From contig NZ_CP107913.1 in NCBI RefSeq assembly GCF_036014115.1, positions 9,504,501-9,568,500 on the forward strand: a stretch of 64,000 nucleotides of DNA. The letters run 5' to 3'. Shown here piece by piece: positions 9,001 to 18,019 of this stretch. The notes beneath the pieces were generated by a model. That model saw only the letters and a program-made list of their open reading frames with translations. It did no database searches and was not told the origin of the DNA. The stretch comes from Streptomyces sp. NBC_00448. GTDB taxonomy: Bacteria; Actinomycetota; Actinomycetes; Streptomycetales; Streptomycetaceae. Within the stretch, counting starts at the first letter, position 1. Each line of letters opens with the position of its first letter. Position numbers and translations under genes: made by a program.

Positions 9001-12000
9001 CACGACGGCCTCGACGACCTGCGGCAGCGCCTCGACACGCTGCGCGGCGACACCGACCCCCACGAGCAGGAACTGCTCCGGCAACTCGACCACGCGCCGG
9101 GCCCCGACGAGGCCGCCGACGCGTTGGACTCGCTGCACGACCACCGCGACCAGCAGGACCTGGCACACCTCCAGCAGCGCCTCGACCAGCTCCACACCGA
9201 CCCGGTCCCGCCGACCGGCGTCGCCACCGAGGCACACACCGCAACCGACGGCCCCAGCACGGACACCCCGACCCCCAGCGGCCGTAACGATCCGCCGACC
9301 GACGACGAACTGCGGCAGCGCCTCGACGCGTTGGACGACGGCGACCCCACCGCCCGGAACCTGCGGCACCAGGCGCACGACGCGAACTCCCCGGAGGAGG
9401 CGCAGCGCGCCCTGGACGAGCGCGCGGCCCGGCAGGCGCAACTGGACCAGCAGCGCCAGGACGAGGCGGACCGGCTGCGCCGGGAACTCGACCGCGCCGA
9501 GGAACAGCACACCCGGGACCTGCTGTCGGGGCGGCAGGACGCCGCCTACCGGTCCGCCCGTACCGTCGCGGATCTGCGCGACCAGCTCGACCACGCGCTC
9601 CCGCACGGCCAGCGGATCTCCGACCTGCAGCGGGAGATCGGCCAGGGGCTGGGCGGGCAGCAGGACCCCGGACACCTCGGCCGGATCGGCACCGACACTC
9701 AGCCCGCCAGCGGCCACGAGTCCCCGCCGGCCGACGACACCGCGCCCACGCGGCAGCCCCAGCGCGTGGCCAACCAGCCGCTCGGCACTTCCCCCAGCGT
9801 GTCGGACACCACCCGCACGTCCGGGTCGGGCGCGGACCACGACACGAGCCACGACACGAGCCACGGGACGAGCGACACCGCGCACGACACGCCGCTCCGG
9901 CAGCAGCCCACGGACACCGCCGACCCGCCCACGACCGTGCACACCGCGGCCCACCCCGGCACGGACCAACTCCCGCTCCAGGAACGCCCCCAGGCGTCCG
10001 AGCAGCAGACCGCCCCGGCCGCCAGTCCCGACCCGGCCCGGAGTCCCGTACCGGACACCAACGGCCTGGACGAGTTGCTGCACGGTCCGGGGACGGAGGG
10101 CGACCTGACGGCCGGCGACACCACCGGCCACACCGGTGACCACCCGTCCTCGGACACGGCGGTGACCACGCCTGCGGCCACCTCCACATCCACGTCCACG
10201 TCCACCGCCACCTCCGCGCCTGCCGTCCGGCCGCCGGCCCGGCTGAACCACGCGCCGCGGTTCGTCGTGCGCTCGTCGTTCGACCAGCGCCGGTTCGGCG
10301 TCGGCGGGCAGACGTACACCGACCTGACGGTCAAGGTCGCGCTGCACCCCGGCGACACGGACCCGCAGAGCGTCGCCGACACGCGGAACCGGGTGCAGGA
10401 GGGCGTCGAGACGTACTTCAACGCCCCCGGCTACCGGCTGCCCAACGGCGACCTGCTGCACGTCACGGTCGAGCACGTGGCCCCGGGCGAACAGGCCCAC
10501 CTGAACGTCGACATGACGCACGGCGACGGCAACGGGCACACCGACCAGCGGACGTGGCCGACGGGAGCGCCCCCGATCACCTACGCCCACGAGATCGGGC
10601 ACCAACTCGGCCTGCGGGACGAGTACCACGACACCGGCGACCCGGAACACACAGGCGTCACGGGCGGGTTGATGGGGAACTACCACGTGCCGTCCGAACA
10701 CGGACTGCCGCAGGGCGGGTTGGGTGGACGACACCTGTCACTGCTGGGCGCGCTCACCGGCGGGGACACCGCCGAGACCCCGCATCCGGGTACGGACACG
10801 GGCGCGGGCGCGGCTGCGGACACGGGGGCCGGACCGCGCACCGACGTGAGCAACGATCCCGCCTGGCAGGCCGCCCGGTCCCAGGTCCCGCCGGTCACCC
10901 GTGACCACGTCCACGTGGACCCGGTCACCGACCCCTTCGCCCACCCCGCCACCACCCCGGTGGACCCGCCGGTCGACACCGCGGCGAGCACGTCGACGAC
11001 GCACCAGGACACGGCGACCGACCACACGGAGCCGGTGACCGGGGACCACACCGAGCCGGCGACGGCCGAGCACACCGAGCCCGCCGGGGACCACACCGAA
11101 CCGGCGACCGACAACGAGCCCCTGGTGACCGACGACACCGGCACGGGCACCGACTCCGGTACCGTTCCGGGGACGGACACCACCGGGCGGCCCGAGGGGG
11201 ACCCGGCCCCGCAGTTGACGGACGGCTGGCACAACTCCTCGCTCGCCGGCAAGCGCATCGTGGAGGCGCCGGGACCGGAGGCCGTACGGCAGCGGGTCGA
11301 GGCGCTGCTCGGGGACCACGCGAACGACCCGCTGGTGGTTCAGCGGTTGAACGGCCGGTTCGACCCCGCCCACTTCCGCAAGCAGTACCCGCGGATGATC
11401 AACGGGGGCTGGCGCTTCCCGATCCACGTCGGCGGCCACCCGTACGAGGTGCGGGTGGGGGCGGACACGACGCCCTGGCAGCTGGACCCGACGCGCGACG
11501 CGGGAAAGGACAACGACGGCGATGGGCTGGACGTGAAGTCGGGGGGCGAGTACACGCCGCCCAAGGTGAAGACGGAGTTGTCGAGTTCGCAGTCCGGGCT
11601 CGACTACAACCCGTCGTTCGTGCAACCGGTGAACCCCAACGTGAGCGTCCTGGTGAGCGGTTCGGCCAAGGCCGGGGGCGCCGGCCACGGTACGGAGACG
11701 ACGAGCACGACATCGACGAAGACGGCCGGCGAGGTCAAGCTGACCGGAAAGACGGACAGTTACACCTCGCAGGCCACGTTCGACATCCAGGTGGTGGACC
11801 ACCACGGCGAGCCGCTCACCGTGGGCGGCGAGGGCGGCGCGCCGCCGCAGCCCGCCCCGCCGATCGCCGGACAGCTCAGAGCGGACGTACCGAGATCGAG
11901 CCCTCCCTCCGAGTCGCAGCCGCACACCTGGCAGGGGTGGAACCCGCCGCCGCGTACGACGGGCGGCGACCACACGGCACCCGCGCCGACCCCCAACACG

Positions 12001-15000
12001 GCGACGGCCCCCACGCCCAAGAGCGCCACCGCCACCGGCCATCCGCTGACGATCACCGGTCTGGACGGGGTCCGCGACGCCGTGTTCGACGCGCTGCCGA
12101 AGGACGCGCGACCGGGCGGCACCGCCCACCAGGACATCGTGGACTTCCTCGATCCGGACCACGTCACCGAGCAGTTCGAGCAGGTGTCGGGCGGCGGCCT
12201 GATCTCCAAGCCGCTGACGCTGTCCGACGGCGGCACCGGCTTCCTGCGGCTGACCGCGGAGCCGGGGACGTCCACCGTGCTGCACACGACGGACACCACC
12301 ACCAGTTCGGGGGCCGGCACCAGCGGCGAGCGGGCCCGCAACCACTCGCAGAGCAGCGGATGGGCGCTGGGCGCGGGCGGCGGCGCCTCGGGCGAGGTCT
12401 GGCACAACCCGGCCACCGGCGAGACGAAGTGGCTCACCGGGACGGCCAGTTACACCTACGGGCAGTCAACGGCCCACGGGTCCAAGGGCACTCATGGGGT
12501 CGAGGAGGGCATCACCGTCGAACGCAAGGGCCCCGCCGACGTGGTGAGCACCCCCACCCGGTACCGCGTGTGGCTGATCCGGCAGCACCTGTCGCCGGGC
12601 ACCGACGGCCTGCACGGCACCACGACGGAGGAGATCACCGACCACACCCCGCCGCCGGCCCCCGCGCCGGGCACGCACGTCGTCCAGGTCGAGCCGCCCC
12701 TGCGGGCGCCGACCGGCGACGTCGTACGCGTGGTGCCACGGCCACCGTCGCAGACGGAACAGACGGAGCCGACCGGCCACGAGCCGGCGACGGCGCAGGC
12801 GACGGGTTCCGACAGCACCACCACGCCGCCACCCGCCGCGCGGCAGCCCCCTTCCGGGCAGCAGTTGAGCGGTCCCGGGCTCGTCCAGCGCACGACCTAC
12901 TCCGACTTCCCGGGCTCGGAGCAGTTGGAGCGCCACATCGTGCAGACGATGTGGGAGACGGCCCCCGGTGTGCTGCCGCCCCCGGAGGTCGTCCACCCCC
13001 CGCAGGGGGCGGTCGTGGGGGACCATCCGCCGGTCCGCGTCTCGCCCAAGGCGTTCACCAACCTGGCCGACCTGCGCCGGCAGATCGCGCCATCCCAACT
13101 CGGTGGCAGTGGACACCGGTTGCTGGACGGCACGTTCCGGGTCAGCCTGGACAGCTCGCACCTGCCGTTGCTGAACGCGAAGACCTACGACGTCCTGGTG
13201 AAGGCGAACCTCGGCCCCGGCACCCATGAGGGCGCGCACACCGCGACGGCGAAGAACACGCTGACGCAGACCGCCGGCACGGAACGGTCGGTCACGCAGG
13301 GCAGTTCGCACACGGTGGCGGGCAGCGGCAACCTGCGCAGCTCGCTGGACCACACGGACTACCAGCGCGGCTTCCTCAACGTGAACGCCGACGGCGGGTA
13401 CGCGCCCACCCACGGCACCACGGTCGGCGACACCACCGAGGTGAAGCGGACCCTGACCGTCTCCGGCGACCGCGACCGATTCTCGTATCCGGTCTCCTTC
13501 GACGTCCTGACGACACGTCAGGACGCGGATCATCCGGTGGTGCGGGTGCCCACGCTCCCGATCGAGCCGCACCACCAGTCGGTGCGGCACGTGGAGACCG
13601 GCGGCGGGCACGTCACCGTCGACGTGGGGCGGACCGAGACACCCACCGGCGCGCCCCCGCGGCAGGTGACGGTCGACCACCTGCCGGACCACCACCTCGT
13701 GGACCACGTCGGCGACGAGGACGCCTACCGCGACCACGCCCGCCAGGCCGTCGAGAGCGCCGTCACCACCCGCCACGACAACGGGCACTCGCCGCTGCCG
13801 GCGCACGTCCCGGCGCTCGACGACCTGCTCGACCCGCTCGCCACGCAGTCCCAACTGCGCGCGAGTGTCTCGGCGTCGCACGGCGGGTGGACCAACACCG
13901 CTGACCAGCACGTGGGTTCGGGCCGCAACCGGGACACCGCGGGGCTCTCCCAACGCACCCACCTGCACCACCTCACGTACCGCGAGACGCTGGCCGGCGA
14001 CGGGAAGCTGGACGTCGAGACCAAGACCGAGACCTCCGTGAAGGTGCAGGACAAGGCGGCCACGACGGGCAAGGGCGGCCTCGGCGGCGACTTCGGCCGC
14101 TTCCCGGGCACACCGGAGGACCCGCACGCCTCGACCTACCAACTGCGCGGCGGTGTAAGGGGAAAGGGGTCGTACGGCGGCAGCAGCACCGACGCCGTCA
14201 AGCACTCCTTCACGACGAGCCGCAAGACCTCCCAGGGCGGCCCCTGGCACGTGTACGAGGGCGACGCGCGCATCACCTTGCAGGGCAAGGTCACCAGCTC
14301 CACGGGCGACGTCACGTACGGCGAACCCGTGACCCACGACCACCGGGTGCGCGTCCTGCTCTCGGACGCCGACGTCCGCGCGCTGACCCAGGGCACGCAC
14401 CCCGATCAGGCCACGAGTACGGCCACCGACACCCACTCCGGCCCCCACGCGGGCACCGATTCGGACACCACGCAGCAACCGCCGCGCCGCTCCGTGCCGT
14501 TGGAGAGCGGCGTGAGCGGCGGGAGCCGGATCGAGATCCCGTCGACCGACGAGATCCTGCGCGAGATCGACCGGCAGATCCGCAGCGGCTCGCTTCCCCC
14601 GGGCGACCTGGAGACCGGCAACGGTCTGGGCGAAGTCCCGCTGTCGGCCCTGCCGTTCGCGGATCTGGTGACGCCGGACCATCTCGGGGCGCACTACGAC
14701 GACCTGGTCGGGCCGGGCCTGCTGGTCCACACGGTGGACAACCACCATGGTGTCCGCACGGTGACGCAGGTGCTGATCAAGGCGACCCCTGACGGGTGGC
14801 AGCACGACGGACGGCAGACGGACGGCGGTTCGACCCGCAAGGTCACCGTCAGCGAGGCCGTGACGGGGGACCGCGGCCGGACCTGGTCGGCCGGCGGCGA
14901 CGGCAACATCCGCGCGTCGTACCGCGCCCCGACCGCCGAGAACCACCTCAACAACGTGACGTACTCGGGCACGGCCGGAGCGGAGACGAAGGGCAACACG

Positions 15001-17076
15001 TCGCACGCGTCCAGCCAGACCACCAAGGTCGAGCACAAGACCACCGCGGCCGGCAACCTGCACAAGTTCAGCACGCCGATGCGGTTCGACGTGACGGTCA
15101 CCCGGCGCCACGCCACGCAGCGGTTCGTCCACCTGCCCGCGCCCGAACCCGTGCGGCCGGACTGGCGGGCGACCGCCTGGGTGCCCGAGTCGATGACGAC
15201 CACCGGTCCGGTCGCCGACACCGCGGGCGGCACGACGACCACGCATCAGCCCGGCACCGGGCAGGAGTTGACCGACCAGCACGCGCCGGCCGACCAGCAC
15301 GCGCCGGCTGACGAGCTCGCGCCGGGCGGCCAACACCCGCCCGGCGAACAGCACATGCCCGGCGATCCGGGCGGCGGCGGTATCGAGATGCGGCCGGTGA
15401 ACGGCACACCCGAGCAACGCCTGCAGTGGCGTACCGACTTCGACTCCGGCCACGACCTGGTCGGCCTGGACCACCCCGAGCAGCTGATCAATGCGGCGCA
15501 CACCGCGTTGAACACGCCGCGCCCGTGGGGGGACGGCATCCTCGGCCGCACCGGGTCGGTCGCGTCCCAGGCGTGGAGCGCGACGACCGGTGCGCTCGGC
15601 AGCGCCGCGTGGTCGATGACACCCGACGCCGCCCGTCGTGTCGTCGAGTCGTTCGTGCATGACCCGCGGGTGGGGCCGGACCATCAGCTCCACACCGAGC
15701 AGACCACGCCGCTGCCGCAGCAGATCTCCACCCGGCAGGCGCTGTCGGGCCAGGCGCTGTCCACGGTCTTCCCGCAGCTGAAGGACCCGGCCGGCGGCTA
15801 CCACACGGTGCCGCTCGGTCAGGACGGCCGGACCGGCCTGAAGGTCTCCATGGAACCGACCGGCCAGGCCCACGAGGTCGGGCGCCGCGACGACGCGAAG
15901 GACGAGGTCACCGTCTCGACCGAGGACGACCTGTCCACGTCCGCCGCGCGCGGCGTGTCCTACAGCGTCGCCCCCGCGGACGTCGTCTTCCTCACCCGCG
16001 ACCCCGGGCTCTCGGTGCCGCTGCCCGGCCTCAACTCCGTACAGATCAGCCGCGACCAGTCGCTCGCGTCCGACTCCGCGGTCACCCTCCCGCCCGGCAC
16101 CCCCGGCCGCCAGTCGACCCCTGCGACGGTCCCGCACGGCCTCACCGGCGACAAGCCAGGCCAGGGCACGACCGAGGGCACCCAGCACCTCCTGCGCCAG
16201 CCCGTCCGCATCACCCTGCAGAAGTACGACGAGAACGGTGCCTACGGTGACCCCGTCACCACCACCCACCACGCCTACTACTGGTCCACGGCCGCGCCGA
16301 CGTCCACGGTTGCGTCTACGTCCGCGGCTACGACCACGGGCGCGGGGGCGGACGAGGTCGAGGCAGTCCCGCCGCCGGCGGTGACCGTCCCGACGATCGA
16401 GATCACCGCACCGGACACCCCCCTCGTCACGGCCCCGGCACACCCCGTCGCCACCTTCACGCCCCCGCCTTCGTCCCCGCACGCATCGTCGTCGTTGCAG
16501 GTGCCGCCACACATCCCCGCCCCCGTACAGATGCCTGCCCCCGTACAGACGCCTGCTCCCGTACACGCACCCGCCCCCGTACACACCCCGGCGCCCGTCG
16601 ACGCGCCCGCCCCCGTACCCGCGCCCGCCTCGACCCGTTCGCCGTCGGCGTGGGAGGTGCCGCACGACCCGAACGAGGGCGCTGGGCATGGGCAGTTGAC
16701 CGAGGTGCAGCGGGCCTGGGTGGATCGCAGGGCGCAGGAGGCGGCGGCCCGGATCGCCGCCACGGTGGCCGGGGGAGGGCCGGTGCCGGTGATCCGGATC
16801 GAGGGCAGTGCGGTGGTGTCGGTCGACGGCGTGCCGCACTTCGGCCGGTCCCTCCAACTCGCCGACGCCCGCGCGCGGAACGTCGCCGCCGCGTACGGGG
16901 CCGCGCTGCGAGCCGCGATGGACGACCTGCGTGCCTCGGGCCGGGCGTTGCCCCCGGCGGAGGACGTCCTGATCACCTTCGGCCCCTCCGTCCCGTGGCC
17001 GCCGGCCGTCGGCGCGGACCCGGCGACCGGCTCCGTGACCGTGCTCCTCGGCCCGCCGCGCACCGCGACCGTCTGA
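6058..17076 (+). CDS. Giant CpnT-N/WXG100-like ESX effector candidate with embedded zincin metalloprotease motif and OmpA-like C-terminus
   Basis: The 3672-aa product begins at GTG 6058, overlapping the previous stop. Residues 1-100 match the CpnT-like N-terminal domain (Pro-Pro-Glu-Leu-Gly-Trp, Trp-Pro-x-Gly-Asp-Glu). Residues 105-170 are hydrophobic and 185-262 Gly/Ala-rich. A Gly/Pro/His linker runs to about 740. Residues 742-1200 are charged helical repeats (Leu-Arg-Gln-Arg-Leu-Asp type). Residues about 1395-1565 hold a zincin-type domain with His1511-Glu-x-x-His1515 followed by Gly-Leu-Arg-Asp-Glu-Tyr. From 1720 to 3420 come about six beta-rich repeats with Ser/Thr-rich strands. A Pro-Ala-Pro-Val array covers 3483-3525. 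The last 130 residues resemble a degenerate OmpA-like domain (Leu-Ala-Asp-Ala-Arg-Ala-x-Asn-Val). By analogy with CpnT this is probably exported by the ESX system. The metalloprotease may process the protein itself or act on a target. No nuclease or ADP-ribosyltransferase tip is evident. Confidence 0.8.
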   Translation: MSINLPPELGWVARLAVGQSWPKGDEDKMHSLGLAWEDAAQALAAISREITPATRGVLNSVGGSVADEFASFVRQLQSNVPDMAEASGQLGKLGRNTGVQLEYAKYMILAQLVWLAFEIAQMAFWAPEAIPALITSARLIVRMLLRRLLTSIATGIGMMVGMDAVIQGIQMLKGDRTSWSVENTISAIESGAIGGAIGGLTFGLGDAFVPKFAGSLIGKAFLGGASGVASTAAVNALFGSGEPSDLGFGGAAGAIGAIAGGGGKRRGGGGDPTKVDDFDFHLPDVPDLPDLHGPDKLPEGGLGGGLGGLEGGRGSGGGSGGSGGFGSGGHGSTGTPAGGSHGTPVRTTGSDHQASGGTSGVRPPVESGTGHVPPAETDSHEAAVSSPVSVPAPEVRTNGSPSGAGGRGAGTGASSSTFASHSAPPITTTNHPAATGDGHVSEPVVHENAPRNAELPGFTTAFRSGNDHAAGGAGDTGARESAAPPPVRGASGGAGTGSAPPVRSGSGQGGSSSGGPSEVAPRAPRPRTSVSTAGGGLRAGNGNGAGAQHTGATPPAHQPPAVVAEPGGSGDSHPVLPDAPTQTPGTSPTSPTSLTSGGPGEGDGGSHTFPEVPTHAPGAPPVEQVAPVDPASSAGGGAGQVHTFPDVPTHTPGAVTSPAPGAGASPAHTPGGGPSTEPLPGGSDSTHGDGPHGGDPALASLNDLTVPTHPVGDSGGSTHPIHDAPNAPVTPPGSPTAHVGPRFDALDRAGRDAGMSSSDRQAYRQAVDQAARSGNLSETTRQLQAFREHVETRALNQRYDAFRQHADGGFAHTRAPRSERSTWDHLVNAVEQARRGGDPDLLDSHLREYTAFVEHHAPSEALTGPDTPQPYHPDVENVRRQLAAATGPDADRLRTQLADLRQTADLRDRLDRLNSRQGGPDPQEAALQRAVDQAGGPDTAAQALAQLHDHRADQALQQRLDQFDSDHVPDGDADLAGGHGGHDGLDDLRQRLDTLRGDTDPHEQELLRQLDHAPGPDEAADALDSLHDHRDQQDLAHLQQRLDQLHTDPVPPTGVATEAHTATDGPSTDTPTPSGRNDPPTDDELRQRLDALDDGDPTARNLRHQAHDANSPEEAQRALDERAARQAQLDQQRQDEADRLRRELDRAEEQHTRDLLSGRQDAAYRSARTVADLRDQLDHALPHGQRISDLQREIGQGLGGQQDPGHLGRIGTDTQPASGHESPPADDTAPTRQPQRVANQPLGTSPSVSDTTRTSGSGADHDTSHDTSHGTSDTAHDTPLRQQPTDTADPPTTVHTAAHPGTDQLPLQERPQASEQQTAPAASPDPARSPVPDTNGLDELLHGPGTEGDLTAGDTTGHTGDHPSSDTAVTTPAATSTSTSTSTATSAPAVRPPARLNHAPRFVVRSSFDQRRFGVGGQTYTDLTVKVALHPGDTDPQSVADTRNRVQEGVETYFNAPGYRLPNGDLLHVTVEHVAPGEQAHLNVDMTHGDGNGHTDQRTWPTGAPPITYAHEIGHQLGLRDEYHDTGDPEHTGVTGGLMGNYHVPSEHGLPQGGLGGRHLSLLGALTGGDTAETPHPGTDTGAGAAADTGAGPRTDVSNDPAWQAARSQVPPVTRDHVHVDPVTDPFAHPATTPVDPPVDTAASTSTTHQDTATDHTEPVTGDHTEPATAEHTEPAGDHTEPATDNEPLVTDDTGTGTDSGTVPGTDTTGRPEGDPAPQLTDGWHNSSLAGKRIVEAPGPEAVRQRVEALLGDHANDPLVVQRLNGRFDPAHFRKQYPRMINGGWRFPIHVGGHPYEVRVGADTTPWQLDPTRDAGKDNDGDGLDVKSGGEYTPPKVKTELSSSQSGLDYNPSFVQPVNPNVSVLVSGSAKAGGAGHGTETTSTTSTKTAGEVKLTGKTDSYTSQATFDIQVVDHHGEPLTVGGEGGAPPQPAPPIAGQLRADVPRSSPPSESQPHTWQGWNPPPRTTGGDHTAPAPTPNTATAPTPKSATATGHPLTITGLDGVRDAVFDALPKDARPGGTAHQDIVDFLDPDHVTEQFEQVSGGGLISKPLTLSDGGTGFLRLTAEPGTSTVLHTTDTTTSSGAGTSGERARNHSQSSGWALGAGGGASGEVWHNPATGETKWLTGTASYTYGQSTAHGSKGTHGVEEGITVERKGPADVVSTPTRYRVWLIRQHLSPGTDGLHGTTTEEITDHTPPPAPAPGTHVVQVEPPLRAPTGDVVRVVPRPPSQTEQTEPTGHEPATAQATGSDSTTTPPPAARQPPSGQQLSGPGLVQRTTYSDFPGSEQLERHIVQTMWETAPGVLPPPEVVHPPQGAVVGDHPPVRVSPKAFTNLADLRRQIAPSQLGGSGHRLLDGTFRVSLDSSHLPLLNAKTYDVLVKANLGPGTHEGAHTATAKNTLTQTAGTERSVTQGSSHTVAGSGNLRSSLDHTDYQRGFLNVNADGGYAPTHGTTVGDTTEVKRTLTVSGDRDRFSYPVSFDVLTTRQDADHPVVRVPTLPIEPHHQSVRHVETGGGHVTVDVGRTETPTGAPPRQVTVDHLPDHHLVDHVGDEDAYRDHARQAVESAVTTRHDNGHSPLPAHVPALDDLLDPLATQSQLRASVSASHGGWTNTADQHVGSGRNRDTAGLSQRTHLHHLTYRETLAGDGKLDVETKTETSVKVQDKAATTGKGGLGGDFGRFPGTPEDPHASTYQLRGGVRGKGSYGGSSTDAVKHSFTTSRKTSQGGPWHVYEGDARITLQGKVTSSTGDVTYGEPVTHDHRVRVLLSDADVRALTQGTHPDQATSTATDTHSGPHAGTDSDTTQQPPRRSVPLESGVSGGSRIEIPSTDEILREIDRQIRSGSLPPGDLETGNGLGEVPLSALPFADLVTPDHLGAHYDDLVGPGLLVHTVDNHHGVRTVTQVLIKATPDGWQHDGRQTDGGSTRKVTVSEAVTGDRGRTWSAGGDGNIRASYRAPTAENHLNNVTYSGTAGAETKGNTSHASSQTTKVEHKTTAAGNLHKFSTPMRFDVTVTRRHATQRFVHLPAPEPVRPDWRATAWVPESMTTTGPVADTAGGTTTTHQPGTGQELTDQHAPADQHAPADELAPGGQHPPGEQHMPGDPGGGGIEMRPVNGTPEQRLQWRTDFDSGHDLVGLDHPEQLINAAHTALNTPRPWGDGILGRTGSVASQAWSATTGALGSAAWSMTPDAARRVVESFVHDPRVGPDHQLHTEQTTPLPQQISTRQALSGQALSTVFPQLKDPAGGYHTVPLGQDGRTGLKVSMEPTGQAHEVGRRDDAKDEVTVSTEDDLSTSAARGVSYSVAPADVVFLTRDPGLSVPLPGLNSVQISRDQSLASDSAVTLPPGTPGRQSTPATVPHGLTGDKPGQGTTEGTQHLLRQPVRITLQKYDENGAYGDPVTTTHHAYYWSTAAPTSTVASTSAATTTGAGADEVEAVPPPAVTVPTIEITAPDTPLVTAPAHPVATFTPPPSSPHASSSLQVPPHIPAPVQMPAPVQTPAPVHAPAPVHTPAPVDAPAPVPAPASTRSPSAWEVPHDPNEGAGHGQLTEVQRAWVDRRAQEAAARIAATVAGGGPVPVIRIEGSAVVSVDGVPHFGRSLQLADARARNVAAAYGAALRAAMDDLRASGRALPPAEDVLITFGPSVPWPPAVGADPATGSVTVLLGPPRTATV

Positions 17077-17116
17077 CGCGGGCGCCCGTGGCCGGACCGG
17101 AAGGAGAAGGCAGCGG

Positions 17117-17569
17117 TCAGGCCATGGCGCGGCCCGCCGCGGCCACGAGGGTGTCGGTCGCGGTGATCGCGTTCTCCCGTCGCGCGGCCAGGGTGGCGCG
17201 GTCGGGGGCGTCGCGCAGGTCGAACGCGGCCTCCGCGGCCTGCCGTGCGGTCTGCGCGAGGGCGGGCTCGATGACGGAGACCGAGACCAGCGGGGCGGTG
17301 ACCGCCGAGCGGGTGGCGCGCGAGGCGTTACGGGCCGCCTCGAACGCCTCGGGGTCCGTGCCGTCCAGCCGCAGCACCTCGCGGTGCCACATGGCGCGCC
17401 GGTGGTCGCCGAGCGCGGCGACCAGCTCGCCGAGTGCCGCACGGAGCGCCTGCGCCTTCTCGTCGGCGCGGGCGGACTGCCGGGCCCGCCGGTCGCCGCG
17501 GCTTTGCAGCAGCCCGGTGAGCGCCCCGCCGAGCAGGGTGCCGGCCACGGCTATGACGCTGGACCACAT
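17117..17569 (-). CDS. Small membrane-anchored protein of unknown function
   Basis: A 150-aa protein starts at an ATG preceded by AAGGAGAG (complement 17574-17581). Residues 3-20 form one hydrophobic helix, followed by a basic, heptad-like Ala/Arg/Glu-rich region that should be largely helical. The type is common in Streptomyces as an uncharacterised protein. It is convergent with the giant ESX gene, 40 bp from its stop. An immunity role for the giant protein is conceivable, since a membrane helix with a cytoplasmic helical domain would fit. However, it is on the opposite strand with its own ribosome site, which argues against a classic effector-immunity operon. Confidence 0.7.
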   Translation of the reverse strand: MWSSVIAVAGTLLGGALTGLLQSRGDRRARQSARADEKAQALRAALGELVAALGDHRRAMWHREVLRLDGTDPEAFEAARNASRATRSAVTAPLVSVSVIEPALAQTARQAAEAAFDLRDAPDRATLAARRENAITATDTLVAAAGRAMA

Positions 17570-18019
17570 CAGGACTCTCCTTCGCTACGACGCCGCATCA
17601 CCCGAGGATTCTCCCGGGCGGAGCCGGTTGCGCGGCCCCGGCAACGCCCGCCGGACCGCCACCAGTTGGGTGTGGCGCCCCGCAACACCCCGTGACCTGG
17701 GGGGACCGCCCGCCGCCCGAGTCCCAAGAGCAGGTAAAAACCGCACACCTGAACGAGCGGTCGCCCGGGCATAGCTGATACAAAGCAACTCCGGCTTCTC
17801 GCGCGCGCGGGCGACCCGTCCGTGCCGCCGCGACACCGTCACAGCGGGGGCTTTCCGCAACCCCGGCCCGGGACCTGTCAGGTCCCGCGCCGGGTCGCGA
17901 CCGGGGGGGATACCGATCGCACGGTCCCGGACGTCCGACGACGTCCGGCGCTGCCGCCTGTGGTGGGGAACCAACGTGCCCGCACGGCCGGCTGCGGCGC
18001 ACAGGAGGAGTGCTCGTTC
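17570..18019. other. 450-bp divergent intergenic region with one strong palindrome
   Basis: No supportable gene lies between the small membrane protein and the sedolisin. The most AT-rich patch is about 17735-17795 and probably holds promoters. A perfect inverted repeat, GGGACCTGTCAGGTCCC, lies at 17870-17886 in the sedolisin leader, about 135 bp before its start. It could be an operator or an mRNA hairpin. No known riboswitch was recognised. Confidence 0.4.

Noticed and set aside
12466..17442. 1658-codon open frame on the minus strand opposite the giant ESX gene
   Set aside because: Composition is Arg/Gly/Val-rich with no motif, and third-position GC bias supports the plus strand frame.
17117..17569. 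Immunity gene for the giant ESX protein
   Set aside because: It is on the opposite strand with its own ribosome site and looks like a widespread streptomycete membrane protein; no positive evidence beyond adjacency.
17570..18019. Riboswitch upstream of the sedolisin
   Set aside because: Only a simple palindrome was seen; no conserved core of a known riboswitch class could be recognised by eye.
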